From an uncultured Clostridia bacterium (GTDB lineage: Bacteria; Bacillota; Clostridia; Christensenellales; Aristaeellaceae), in NCBI GenBank assembly GCA_934670175.1, contig CAKUOX010000035.1, positions 1 through 23,687 on the forward strand: a stretch of DNA of 23,687 nucleotides, written 5' to 3'. The notes beneath the pieces were generated by a model that worked only from the letters and a program-made list of their open reading frames with translations, was not told the origin of the DNA and did not search any database. Positions 6,787-13,733 of this stretch are shown here, piece after piece (position 1 is the first letter of the stretch; every line of letters starts with the position of its first letter). Position numbers and translations under genes: made by a program.

Positions 6787-7904
6787 GTTTTACTTTCCTC
6801 CAATTCATCGCTCCTGCGAACGATTTCAATATACTTGCTGCCTACATAACCGGTCTGATCTTCCCAACTGACCAGACTCCATACCAGTCCCTCACGGAGC
6901 ACCTGCACCGGCGTTCCGCTGTGCAGTATGGCCAGACGCGCGGATTCTACATCCGGCTTTTCGCGCAGGATCAGGTAGGATTCGGGATCCACCATTACCA
7001 GCGCGATCGTACCCTCCATGCTGGAAATATCCGGCGTGGGGGAGGGCGTCGGACTGGGCGTGGGAGAGGGAGACGGACTCGGCGTGGGTACGGGTGAGGG
7101 CGTGGGCGTCGGCAGCGCCTTTGCCTGCGCCATCAGCATCTCCTGCTGGTCAGGCGTCAGCAGACCGCTCTGATACAGGCCGCGCGAGTGTTGCCATACG
7201 CGCACAAGGCGCTCCGTGTCTGCGCCGAAAATGCCGTCCACATAGTTAATGTCATAGCCGAGGTCGCGCAGCTTTTGCTGGATTGTGCGCACCTCGTCGC
7301 CCTTCATGCCGCGCCGCAGCGCCTGCTTGCCCTCCAGAAATTCGTCGTAGCTCATCAGGTCGCGGTCAAAGGTGTTCAGCTTCAGCAACTCGCGCAGCGG
7401 CTCGTCGCGCTCGGCGCCGTCGAAGATGTGTACGCAGGTGCCCACGGGACAGTTTTTAGCGATCCACTCGGCGTCGTAGGTGCGCAGGCGAATGCAGCCG
7501 TGCGAGGCCTTGCTGCCCAACGCGTGATTGGAGCCCCAGGTGGCGTAGGCGCTGCTGCGCGATTTGAACAGTACGGAATGGAACAGTATGCCCTTGTAGA
7601 TCCGGCTGGCATATTGCGCCCAGACCTCATATTCGTAGAAATAATACCACTGCGTGCGCTCGCTGTCGTATTTCTTTTCAGGCATGTAAAACATGCCGGT
7701 GGGCGTGCTGTCACCCACGCCGGTGGAGCAGATCATCTGCCGGACGATATTGTCCGCGCCGCGGCGACGGCCGCTTTCATACACGGTGACGATCTGATTG
7801 GCAATATCCACATCTATGTAATACGGCGCGCCCTCGGCCTGTGCGCATGTAAACAGCGGCAGCATCAGCATGAGGCAGAGCGCCAGCGCTAGACAGCGTT
7901 TCAT
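6783..7904 (-). CDS. L,D-transpeptidase (YkuD) with peptidoglycan-binding and SH3-like domains
   Basis: The 373-residue secreted enzyme has a signal peptide (residues 1-23, cleavage near AQA-EG). A YkuD catalytic domain (about 28-162) carries the signature KASHGCIRL, with catalytic Cys137 and His in GILFHSVL. Next come a peptidoglycan-binding type 1 domain (about 197-245), a Pro/Thr/Ser linker of PTPSP-type repeats (264-292) and an SH3-like domain (about 297-363). Such enzymes form 3-3 cross-links in peptidoglycan or attach proteins to it. The catalytic domain comes first here; in the second enzyme at 19942 it comes last. GGAAAG lies 11 nt upstream of the ATG, a somewhat long spacing. The gene sits between rluD (37-nt gap) and the XRE regulator (4-nt overlap). 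Confidence 0.93.
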   Translation of the reverse strand: MKRCLALALCLMLMLPLFTCAQAEGAPYYIDVDIANQIVTVYESGRRRGADNIVRQMICSTGVGDSTPTGMFYMPEKKYDSERTQWYYFYEYEVWAQYASRIYKGILFHSVLFKSRSSAYATWGSNHALGSKASHGCIRLRTYDAEWIAKNCPVGTCVHIFDGAERDEPLRELLKLNTFDRDLMSYDEFLEGKQALRRGMKGDEVRTIQQKLRDLGYDINYVDGIFGADTERLVRVWQHSRGLYQSGLLTPDQQEMLMAQAKALPTPTPSPVPTPSPSPSPTPSPTPSPTPDISSMEGTIALVMVDPESYLILREKPDVESARLAILHSGTPVQVLREGLVWSLVSWEDQTGYVGSKYIEIVRRSDELEESKT

Positions 7905-7941
7905 TTTATGAGAAACTTTCCTTTCGTGCTTCGATGGTGCT

Positions 7942-8850
7942 TCAGGGACGCAGCTTTTGCAGCCAGTTCAAAAAGCGCGGCTCAGGCGGTGCCTCAAAGC
8001 ACATTTCCTCGCCGGTACGCGGATGAATGAAGCCGATCCGGAAGGCGTGCAGCAGCTGTCCGCCAGTTACGGGATAGGGCATGCGCTTTGGGCCGTATAC
8101 CGGATCCCCAAGCAGTGGATGGCCGATGGACGCCATATGTACGCGGATCTGATGCGTACGGCCGGTGGTAAGCCGGCATTCGAGCAGCGCCGCGCCGCGC
8201 AGCTCCTCCAGCACGCGCCAGTGGGTCACGGCATCGCGCCCGCCGGGCACGATGGCCATTTTCTTGCGATCTGTGGGATGGCGGCCGATGGGCGCGTCCA
8301 CCGTGCCCTCCGCGTCGCGCATGCGTCCCTGCACGATAGCCATGTACGCGCGGTGTACGCTGTGGGCACGGATTTGCTCGCTCAGGCTCAGGTGGCTGAA
8401 ATCGTTCTTGGCCACGAGCAGCAGCCCGCTTGTGTCCTTGTCGATGCGGTGCACGATGCCGGGGCGGATTTCGCCGCCGATGCCGGAGAGGTGATCCAGG
8501 TGCTTGAGCAGCGCGTTGACCATGGTGCCGTCCGGATTTCCGGCGGCGGGGTGCACCACCATGCCCGAGGGCTTGTAAACCACGGCCAGATCATCGTCCT
8601 GATAGAGTATATCCAGCGCGATGTCCTGCGCCTCCACGCTCGGCGGCGCGGCGTCGGGCAGCTCCGCGGCCACTTCGTCGCCTTCCTTGAGCGCAAAACC
8701 GGCCTTTGATTGGACGATGCCGTTCACGCGAACGCGCCCGTCGCGTATCAGCGCCGCCGCGCGGGAACGGGTGATGTTCGCCACGCGCGCTGCCGCCGTG
8801 TCCAGTCGTTCGCCGCCGGTTTCGATACGGCAGGTAAAGAGCTCAGCCAT
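7942..8850 (-). CDS. rluD: Large-subunit rRNA pseudouridine synthase, RluD-like (RluA family)
   Basis: The 302-residue cytoplasmic enzyme has an N-terminal S4 RNA-binding domain (about residues 14-75; SRAAALIRDGRVRVNG). The RluA-type catalytic domain follows, with the active-site motif HRIDKDTSG (134-142). D139 is the catalytic aspartate and falls at the same position as in E. coli RluD. The GRTHQIRVH motif near residue 230 is intact. It converts uridines to pseudouridine in 23S rRNA. The exact target site cannot be assigned, and Bacillota paralogues such as YlyB look alike. The ATG at 8850 overlaps the end of lspA by 8 nt, the common lspA-rluD arrangement of Bacillota. Confidence 0.94.
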   Translation of the reverse strand: MAELFTCRIETGGERLDTAAARVANITRSRAAALIRDGRVRVNGIVQSKAGFALKEGDEVAAELPDAAPPSVEAQDIALDILYQDDDLAVVYKPSGMVVHPAAGNPDGTMVNALLKHLDHLSGIGGEIRPGIVHRIDKDTSGLLLVAKNDFSHLSLSEQIRAHSVHRAYMAIVQGRMRDAEGTVDAPIGRHPTDRKKMAIVPGGRDAVTHWRVLEELRGAALLECRLTTGRTHQIRVHMASIGHPLLGDPVYGPKRMPYPVTGGQLLHAFRIGFIHPRTGEEMCFEAPPEPRFLNWLQKLRP

Positions 8851-9313
8851 GCTTTTTTCGCGCCTCCGAAATAATCGTGTCCAGCAGCATCAGCGCCGCG
8901 CCCACGCAGATGAAAACGTCCGCTGGGTTGAATACGGGGAAGCGGATGAAGCTGAATTCGATAAAATCAATAACGTAGCCGTAGACCAGCCGGTCGTACA
9001 GGTTGCCCAGACCTCCGCCCGCGATGAGCCACAGTCCGGCACGAAATGCCTTCGCGTACTCCGGATGACGCAGCAGCATGACCACGATGCCCGCGATCAG
9101 CGCCGCCGTCAGCAGCGGCAGCAGCGCGCCGCCCGAAAAGAGGCTGAAGGATATGCCCGTATTGTGCACCGGCTCCGAAAAGCGCAGCAGCCCGGGCAGC
9201 ACGTCGACACCGCCGCGCGGCGCAAGGCGCACAATCAGCAGCTTGCCGAGCCGGTCGATCGCGGCGGCGAGCAGCGCCAGCCACCAGCCCTTAACGCCTG
9301 TTTTCGATCGCAT
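8843..9313 (-). CDS. lspA: Lipoprotein signal peptidase (signal peptidase II)
   Basis: This 156-residue membrane protein has four hydrophobic segments and cleaves the signal peptide of lipidated prolipoproteins. The family blocks are present: D20 in AAIDRLGK, HNTGISFSLF (about 50-59), GGLGNLYDRLVYGYVIDFI, and FPVFNPADVFI. The catalytic pair is D116 in VIDF and D132 in NPAD. The ATG at 9313 has GGAGG 6 nt upstream. That site lies inside the end of the DUF5665 gene, which it overlaps by 23 nt, and the 3' end overlaps rluD by 8 nt. The substrate-producing enzyme Lgt is encoded at 13734 in the same window, in a separate operon. Confidence 0.96.
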   Translation of the reverse strand: MRSKTGVKGWWLALLAAAIDRLGKLLIVRLAPRGGVDVLPGLLRFSEPVHNTGISFSLFSGGALLPLLTAALIAGIVVMLLRHPEYAKAFRAGLWLIAGGGLGNLYDRLVYGYVIDFIEFSFIRFPVFNPADVFICVGAALMLLDTIISEARKKHG

Positions 9314-9563
9314 CTATGACCTCCGCAAGGTATTCCCCGATCTGGGGGATATTCTTGGACAGCAAATGCTGCACCAGCACCACAGCCGCCGCGCCGAGCA
9401 CCGTAAAGCCCAGCGAAAAGCCCAGTCCGCGCAGCATACCGTAGAACAGGTTCGTCAGCACCAGCCGCTTCCTGTTCGACACATATTCCACATATTCATC
9501 CAGCTTCACCCGCTCCAGCGTGCCGATCAGTCGCTCGATCAGCCGCCGCTCGCTCTCTTTCAT
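9291..9563 (-). CDS. DUF5665 family membrane protein
   Basis: The 90-residue protein matches the DUF5665 pattern. It has an N-terminal charged helix (about residues 1-33; RLIGTLERVKLDEYVEYV), a basic NRKRLVLTNLF box, a Gly-rich membrane segment (RGLGFSLGFTVLGAAAVVLVQHLL, about 45-68) and a C-terminal amphipathic helix with PQIGEYLAEVID. The function of the family is unknown. GGAGGG lies about 7 nt before the ATG. It is the first gene of the minus-strand operon and overlaps lspA by 23 nt, which suggests a role at the membrane with related timing of expression. Confidence 0.85.
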   Translation of the reverse strand: MKESERRLIERLIGTLERVKLDEYVEYVSNRKRLVLTNLFYGMLRGLGFSLGFTVLGAAAVVLVQHLLSKNIPQIGEYLAEVIDAIENRR

Positions 9564-9628
9564 GCCCTGTCCCTCCGCACGTTCAGTTTTCCTGAAGGCG
9601 GGAAAAACTATGTATGGCGATGGGCGAT

Positions 9629-9656
9629 AAAAAAGCGCGGACCGACAGCCCGCGCT
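9629..9656 (-). terminator. Rho-independent terminator, minus strand
   Basis: A 7-bp GC-rich stem (9634-9640 with 9650-9656) is followed on the minus strand by a T run (complement of A residues 9629-9634). It would stop transcripts that leave divIVA before they reach the DUF5665-lspA operon. Confidence 0.7.
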
Positions 9657-9746
9657 CAGTTCACTGACAAACCCCGCAACCGCAGAAATTTATAGACAGC
9701 CTCTGATAAGACTGAAATCTCTGCCTGCTGCGTCGGCCGAAGCAGC
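9655..9746. repeat. Decayed copy of the dispersed hairpin repeat
   Basis: This stretch shares the opening CTCAGT..CACTGACAAACCCC and the GCAGAAATTT arm with the copy at 9765-9875. Its 3' arm (GAAATCTCTGC) still nearly pairs with the 5' arm. The centre has diverged and the distal part is lost. Confidence 0.6.
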
Positions 9747-9764
9747 AAACCTGCTTACGCAGGG

Positions 9765-9875
9765 CTCAGACCACTGATAAACCCCGCAACCGCAGAAATT
9801 TCATGAACAACTTCTGGAGAAGTTGAAATTTCTGCTTGCCTCGTCAACGCGAGCTGCAAAATCGGTTACATACGT
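9765..9875. repeat. Dispersed 111-bp hairpin repeat, copy 1
   Basis: This block matches 23522-23632 at 104 of 111 positions by my hand alignment, with no gaps. Its core folds into a long hairpin: 9792-9801 pairs with 9826-9835, and after an asymmetric bulge 9808-9814 pairs with 9819-9825 around a TGGA loop. No transposase or reading frame is associated with it. It resembles a REP/MITE-type non-coding element. Confidence 0.85.
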
Positions 9876-10044
9876 CCATGTATGCGCCCTCATTTGCAGC
9901 CCGCGTTTCCTTGCCTTGCAGGGCTTTTCAGCATCTGGCAGTCTGTTGACTTTGTCAACATCCTGAAACCTGCTTACGCAGGATTGCAGCGGCTTGAGCG
10001 CGGATCGACAGCCCGCGATCTGCTGATTCAGCGTCCGCGAGCGT

Positions 10045-10587
10045 TTATTTCAGCAGCGCATCGCTGGCGTGCAGCACGGACAGCTGTTCGTCAAGCAGCT
10101 TTTTGAAGTTGTTGCGGTAGGCGTTGACCACGCCCTGCAGGCGCTCGGACTCGGCGTTCATTTCCGCAACGGCCTTCTTTGCACTTTCGGAAATGGCGTC
10201 GGCCTGGGCATTGGCATCCGCAAGCGTCTTTTCGGCCTGGGCGTTGGCGTCGTCGATGGTCTGCTGCGCCTTCTTGTTGGCCTCAGCTACCGTTTCGTCC
10301 GCGATGCGCTGCGCGCCGATCAGCGATTCGCGCATGGCGCTTTCCAAATTCTTGAAATAATCGCCCTCGTTGTAATCGGGAGTCTTATTTTCCAGCTCCG
10401 CCTTTTTGGCGTTCAGATCTTCCTCGAGCTGCTTGACCTGGCCGCTCAGCGCCAGGTTTTCGCGCGCGAGCGTGCCCAGCTGCTCCGCCAGCTCATCCAG
10501 AAAATCGTCGACCTGTTCGACATTGTAGCCGCCGGTCGCCTGGGTCGCAAATTCCTTCTCCTGAATATCCTTTACGCTGATTGCCAT
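10045..10587 (-). CDS. divIVA: DivIVA family cell-division protein
   Basis: The 180-residue protein begins with the conserved DivIVA lipid-binding domain (MAISVKDIQEKEF...GGYNVEQVDDFLDEL, residues 1-60). Long coiled-coil segments follow (about 35-65 and 80-175), rich in Ala, Glu, Lys and Gln with heptad spacing. DivIVA binds curved membrane at septa and poles and positions division or cell-wall proteins. AAGGAG lies 9 nt before the ATG. It is the last gene of the HlyD-yggS-sepF-yggT-divIVA operon, 87 nt after yggT, a longer gap than the others in this operon. Confidence 0.95.
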   Translation of the reverse strand: MAISVKDIQEKEFATQATGGYNVEQVDDFLDELAEQLGTLARENLALSGQVKQLEEDLNAKKAELENKTPDYNEGDYFKNLESAMRESLIGAQRIADETVAEANKKAQQTIDDANAQAEKTLADANAQADAISESAKKAVAEMNAESERLQGVVNAYRNNFKKLLDEQLSVLHASDALLK

Positions 10588-10674
10588 ATTCTGTCGCTCC
10601 TTTTCAAAAATGATCGTTTGTGGGCAGGGCGCGCGCGGCGCACCTGAGTTACTATGGGCAGGGGAGGGCGCGCT

Positions 10675-10959
10675 TTACAGCGCGCGCAGCAGCATGTAGA
10701 GCCACCACCAGAGCTCGTTGACGACCGAGAGGCCGATTATTGCGAACCAGCAGGAGAAATCCAGCGGTACGCGCAACTTCGCGGCCAACCATACGCTCAG
10801 CCTGCGAAACGGCATGATAAACGGCGTTACGAAGCGCTCCAGCAGGTAATAGGCCTGCCATCTGGGGCGCAGCCAGCTCAGCAGCGCATAGACCAGGATT
10901 GCAATGCGCACGACGCCGAAGAATATTGAAATGGCACGAAAGACCTGATAGAGCGTCAT
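10675..10959 (-). CDS. yggT: YggT family membrane protein
   Basis: The 94-residue protein has two membrane segments (about residues 10-30 and 66-92) joined by a loop with ERFVTPFIMPFRRL, the Pro- and Arg-containing signature of YggT/YlmG. It is an integral membrane protein of uncertain function, linked in other bacteria to cell division or osmotic tolerance. GAGGTG precedes the ATG. Its place between sepF and divIVA is conserved in Bacillota. Confidence 0.93.
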   Translation of the reverse strand: MTLYQVFRAISIFFGVVRIAILVYALLSWLRPRWQAYYLLERFVTPFIMPFRRLSVWLAAKLRVPLDFSCWFAIIGLSVVNELWWWLYMLLRAL

Positions 10960-10982
10960 AGCCTGTTCACCTCGGCGTCCGC

Positions 10983-11639
10983 TCAGAAGCGGCGATCTAC
11001 ATCGTAGGTCTCGTTTACTTCCACGTTCATCGGTGCGATCAGGTAGGTACGGTCGGACGCCTTGCGAATGGTGGCGTGCAGCGCAAATACCGCGCCGGAT
11101 AGCGTGTCCACCGCGCGCTGGATAATTTTGGGATCCAGCTCGTCCATGGTCAGCACCACGGTGTTGTTCAGGATCAGGTTATCGATCACGTCGCAGCAGT
11201 CCTCCAGATTGTGCAGCGCGAACATGACCGTGCGCTGGCGTGAGGCGGCGGCACGGCTGCTGCTGCGCGGCGCGGCCTCGGCGGCCGGCTCCGGATTATC
11301 AAAGCGCGAGGTGCGCGGGGAATAGTCGTAGCGGCTGCCGCGCTCCTCAGTATAGGTATTGCGCGAGGAGCTGGAATCGAACCGGCTGGAGGATGCGCCG
11401 CTGCGGCTCATGCGCGGCGTGCGCGTGGGCTCATAGCTGGACGCGGAATAGCGCCGGGAAACCTCCTGGCGCGTGCGCGGCTGCTGGATGCGCGAATTGC
11501 GCTGCGGCTGATAGGCCGGCTGACGGCCGTAATTACCGGATTGATATTCATCCTCATAGTTATCGCGCGGTTCTTCATCGTCAACCAGGCCGATAAATTC
11601 CAGTACCCTGCCGAAGCCGCCGCTCTTTTTGCGCGCCAT
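10983..11639 (-). CDS. sepF: Cell-division protein SepF
   Basis: The 218-residue protein has an N-terminal membrane-binding amphipathic start (MARKKSGGFGRVLEFIGLVDDEE). A long, disordered linker (about 30-130) rich in Arg, Ser, Tyr and Gln follows, then the SepF core (about 133-215; VMFALHNLEDCCDVIDNLIL ... LIAPMNVEV). SepF anchors FtsZ to the membrane and aligns Z-ring filaments. The linker is longer than in B. subtilis SepF (about 150 residues in total there). GGAGGG lies 9 nt before the ATG. Confidence 0.95.
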   Translation of the reverse strand: MARKKSGGFGRVLEFIGLVDDEEPRDNYEDEYQSGNYGRQPAYQPQRNSRIQQPRTRQEVSRRYSASSYEPTRTPRMSRSGASSSRFDSSSSRNTYTEERGSRYDYSPRTSRFDNPEPAAEAAPRSSSRAAASRQRTVMFALHNLEDCCDVIDNLILNNTVVLTMDELDPKIIQRAVDTLSGAVFALHATIRKASDRTYLIAPMNVEVNETYDVDRRF

Positions 11640-11665
11640 ATGTCTTGTCCCTCCGTCGTCTGTCT

Positions 11666-12355
11666 TTATTTATATGTGCGCTCACCGAACAGATTCCTGC
11701 CCAGCCGCACCATCGTGGCGCCTTCCTGAGCCGCCACAATGCAGTCTGAGGACATGCCCATCGAAAGGATGTCCATGCTCGTATTGTCAATGTCCATGTC
11801 CCGCAGGCGCTCGAACCAGCCGCGCATCCGCCTGAAATACGGGCGGACAGCCTCCGGATCGGCGGCAATGGGCATGATGGCCATCAGGCCGCGCACGCGC
11901 AGCCCGGGCTTTTCGGCGCAGCGGCGAATGAAGGGAAGCAGATCATCCTCGCCTATGCCGCCCTTCTGCGGCTCGCGGGCGATATTCACCTGCACCAGCG
12001 CGGGCATTTCCAGCCCTGCCGCCGTCGCGCGCCTGGAGATTTCATCGGCCAGCGCGTCCCGATCCAGCGACTGGATCATTTCCACGCGATCGATGATGTA
12101 TTTCACCTTGTTGGTCTGCAGCGAGCCGATCAGGTGAATGTGCAGGCCGGGGTCGAACTGGTCGATCCGGCTCATCAGCTCCTGCACGCGGTTTTCGCCG
12201 ATCAGGCTCAGGCCTGCGGCATGCGCCATATTCACGGTTTCGGCGCTCTGCGTTTTGGTCACGGCGCAAATCTGCGCGCCGCCCCACGGCGCAGAGGCTT
12301 CGGCGATGCGCTCCGACCAGAGCGCGATGTTGGCCTCAAGCGTTTCGCGATCCAT
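11666..12355 (-). CDS. yggS: Pyridoxal phosphate homeostasis protein (YggS/PLPBP family)
   Basis: The 229-residue protein is a single-domain alanine-racemase-like barrel that carries pyridoxal 5'-phosphate without known enzymatic activity. The PLP-binding Lys is K34 in AVTKTQ. Other family blocks are IGENRVQE, HLIGSLQTNK, LVQVNI, GLMAIMPI and SMGMSSDCIVAAQEGATMVRLG, which ends in the phosphate-binding loop. The protein keeps PLP and amino-acid pools balanced. AGAGG precedes the ATG. It lies 12 nt after the HlyD-like gene and 26 nt before sepF, a neighbourhood typical of Bacillota. Confidence 0.95.
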   Translation of the reverse strand: MDRETLEANIALWSERIAEASAPWGGAQICAVTKTQSAETVNMAHAAGLSLIGENRVQELMSRIDQFDPGLHIHLIGSLQTNKVKYIIDRVEMIQSLDRDALADEISRRATAAGLEMPALVQVNIAREPQKGGIGEDDLLPFIRRCAEKPGLRVRGLMAIMPIAADPEAVRPYFRRMRGWFERLRDMDIDNTSMDILSMGMSSDCIVAAQEGATMVRLGRNLFGERTYK

Positions 12356-12367
12356 AGCATTCGCCTC

Positions 12368-13552
12368 TTACTTTATCAGCACGCGCTGAGCCATGCTGAG
12401 CGCGCCTTCGACCAGCGGCTGAATGAGCGCGTTCTTGCCGTCATTGGAGAGCACCTCCACCGGAATGAACGTGCCGCCCGGCACATCGTTGAGCCATACG
12501 CCGATCTGGCCGTTCTGCTCGCTGAGCGCCTTGGAGGTGACGGACAGGCCGGAGATGGTGATCGAGAGCATGGCCTTGCCGGTGCGCTGGTAGATCAGCG
12601 GGCCGATGGGGTCGTTGATCTCGAATACGGCCAGCAGCGTGCCGCCCTCCTTCTGGACGCTGGTAACGTTGGCGGTAAACGCCAGATCCTCAAAGCCCTG
12701 CATCTGCAGGTAGTATTCCTGACCCACCACGGGGTTCCAGGTGTTGGCGTCCGCCACCAGCGCCACATACCAGTGGTTCTGGTTCACCAGCCGGTATATG
12801 CCGGTGGATTTGGTGGACTTGGTGGTGGAGAGGTGCTGTCCAGCCAGCACGGATCTGATGTCCGCCGGCGTAAGCGAGGACAGCGTATCGGGCGTGAGGT
12901 CATTCTCGTAGCCGTCCAGATAGAAGGAGACTACGCCGCCGGACGGGGCGGTCTCCACCTGCCGCCAGGACTGGATGCTGGTCATGCGGGTGTTTTCTTC
13001 ATCGTAGAGCTTGGTGAGCTTGGTATCACCGCGCTTGTTCTGGCGCAGGTATTCCTGGCGGTTCACCATGGCGGTTTCCAGCTGGCGGGCGGCGCTGAGC
13101 AGACTGCCCCGGCTGTCGTGGTTCACCAGATGCTTAAATTCCAACACCATCAGGTCGACGATGGTGTCGTAGCGCTCGAGCGTGTTGTCCTTGATGTTGT
13201 TCAGGATCGTGTTCTTGTGGTAATCCTGAATCTTAGCGCGCGTCTCCTCCAATTTGGCCAGCAGGTTCTCGGAATAGCCCGCCGTGTAGATGTAAGCCAC
13301 GGTATCGCCCTGATTCACATAGGCGTTTTCAGCGGCGATATACTCGATCCGCGCCGTGGAATTTGATGAGATCAGCTGCTCATCGCGCACCAGCACGCAG
13401 TCCATCATCTGCGAATACTGCGTGTTGGCCGTCATAATTACGGCCTCCTTCGTTTCCAGTCCCAGATATGGGCGCACGATCAGAAACACTATTACCAGAA
13501 GTATCAATAGGAAAATATAAAATCTTCCGGTCACTCGTTTCTTCCTGCGCAT
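12368..13552 (-). CDS. HlyD-like membrane-fusion-type protein of the sepF operon
   Basis: The 394-residue product has a short basic N-terminus (MRRKKRVTGR), one membrane segment (about residues 12-28) and a long outside domain. That domain begins with a lipoyl/barrel-sandwich half (about 40-90, ENAYVNQGDTVAYIY), continues through a helical hairpin (about 95-180, coiled-coil-like) and a second barrel-sandwich half (SGGVVSFYLDG...), and ends with beta domains. This is the build of HlyD/RND-type adaptor proteins, but no transporter gene is adjacent. In Clostridia such a gene often stands upstream of yggS-sepF. I chose the ATG at 13552 because GGAG lies 8 nt upstream and MRRKKR-plus-membrane-segment is a natural start. 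The frame stays open to 13669, but that part runs past the promoter. Confidence 0.82.
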   Translation of the reverse strand: MRRKKRVTGRFYIFLLILLVIVFLIVRPYLGLETKEAVIMTANTQYSQMMDCVLVRDEQLISSNSTARIEYIAAENAYVNQGDTVAYIYTAGYSENLLAKLEETRAKIQDYHKNTILNNIKDNTLERYDTIVDLMVLEFKHLVNHDSRGSLLSAARQLETAMVNRQEYLRQNKRGDTKLTKLYDEENTRMTSIQSWRQVETAPSGGVVSFYLDGYENDLTPDTLSSLTPADIRSVLAGQHLSTTKSTKSTGIYRLVNQNHWYVALVADANTWNPVVGQEYYLQMQGFEDLAFTANVTSVQKEGGTLLAVFEINDPIGPLIYQRTGKAMLSITISGLSVTSKALSEQNGQIGVWLNDVPGGTFIPVEVLSNDGKNALIQPLVEGALSMAQRVLIK

Positions 13553-13640
13553 AAGCCTCGCTCCGAATGTATAGAATAATTTCTGCGGCTGGGGAACCGT
13601 GCGCGGGGGCATAGTCCCACAAATGAAAAGCCTATTATGT

Positions 13641-13669
13641 ATTATACCCGATAAAACCGCGCCGTGCAA
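13641..13669 (-). promoter_or_regulatory. Promoter of the HlyD-like/yggS/sepF/yggT/divIVA operon
   Basis: On the minus strand TTGCAC (complement of 13664-13669) and a perfect TATAAT (complement of 13641-13646) are 17 bp apart. The predicted start near 13635 leaves an 80-nt leader before the ATG at 13552. Confidence 0.85.
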
Positions 13670-13679
13670 TGATGATGTA

Positions 13680-13709
13680 TTGACATTTTCATGCCAAAAT
13701 GATTATAAT
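13680..13709 (+). promoter_or_regulatory. Promoter of lgt-pncB
   Basis: TTGACA (13680-13685) and TATAAT (13704-13709) are 18 bp apart. The start would fall near 13716, leaving a leader of under 20 nt before the lgt ATG. The -35 box lies 10 bp from the -35 box of the divergent minus-strand promoter, so the two polymerase sites are nearly back to back. Confidence 0.85.
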
Positions 13710-13733
13710 GGGTAAAGATTGCGGAGGCATGCC

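Larger units (their letters stand above)
9564..10044. other. Hairpin- and repeat-rich non-coding interval
   Basis: This gap between divIVA and the DUF5665 gene holds no credible gene. It contains a GCGCGG-based hairpin twice (9635-9654 and 9998-10017). The 14-bp palindromic unit CCTGCTTACGCAGG also occurs twice, around 9751-9764 and 9969-9982. There is one strong and one decayed copy of a hairpin repeat (separate entries), and an inverted repeat TGTTGAC-TTT-GTCAACA (9944-9960). The modules recur in different order, so the interval looks like a mosaic built from small repeat units. Confidence 0.7.

Noticed and set aside
7018..7110. Tandem-repeat locus in the first L,D-transpeptidase gene
   Set aside because: It encodes an ordinary Pro/Thr/Ser linker of a wall enzyme. 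The repeat is explained by the protein, not by a separate element.
9629..10017. Possible CRISPR array from the recurring hairpin units
   Set aside because: The units differ in length and order, spacing is irregular, and no cas genes are near.
12134..13366. A 410-codon plus-strand frame opposite the HlyD-like gene
   Set aside because: It is a shadow of the minus-strand operon; it starts inside yggS antisense and has no initiation signal.
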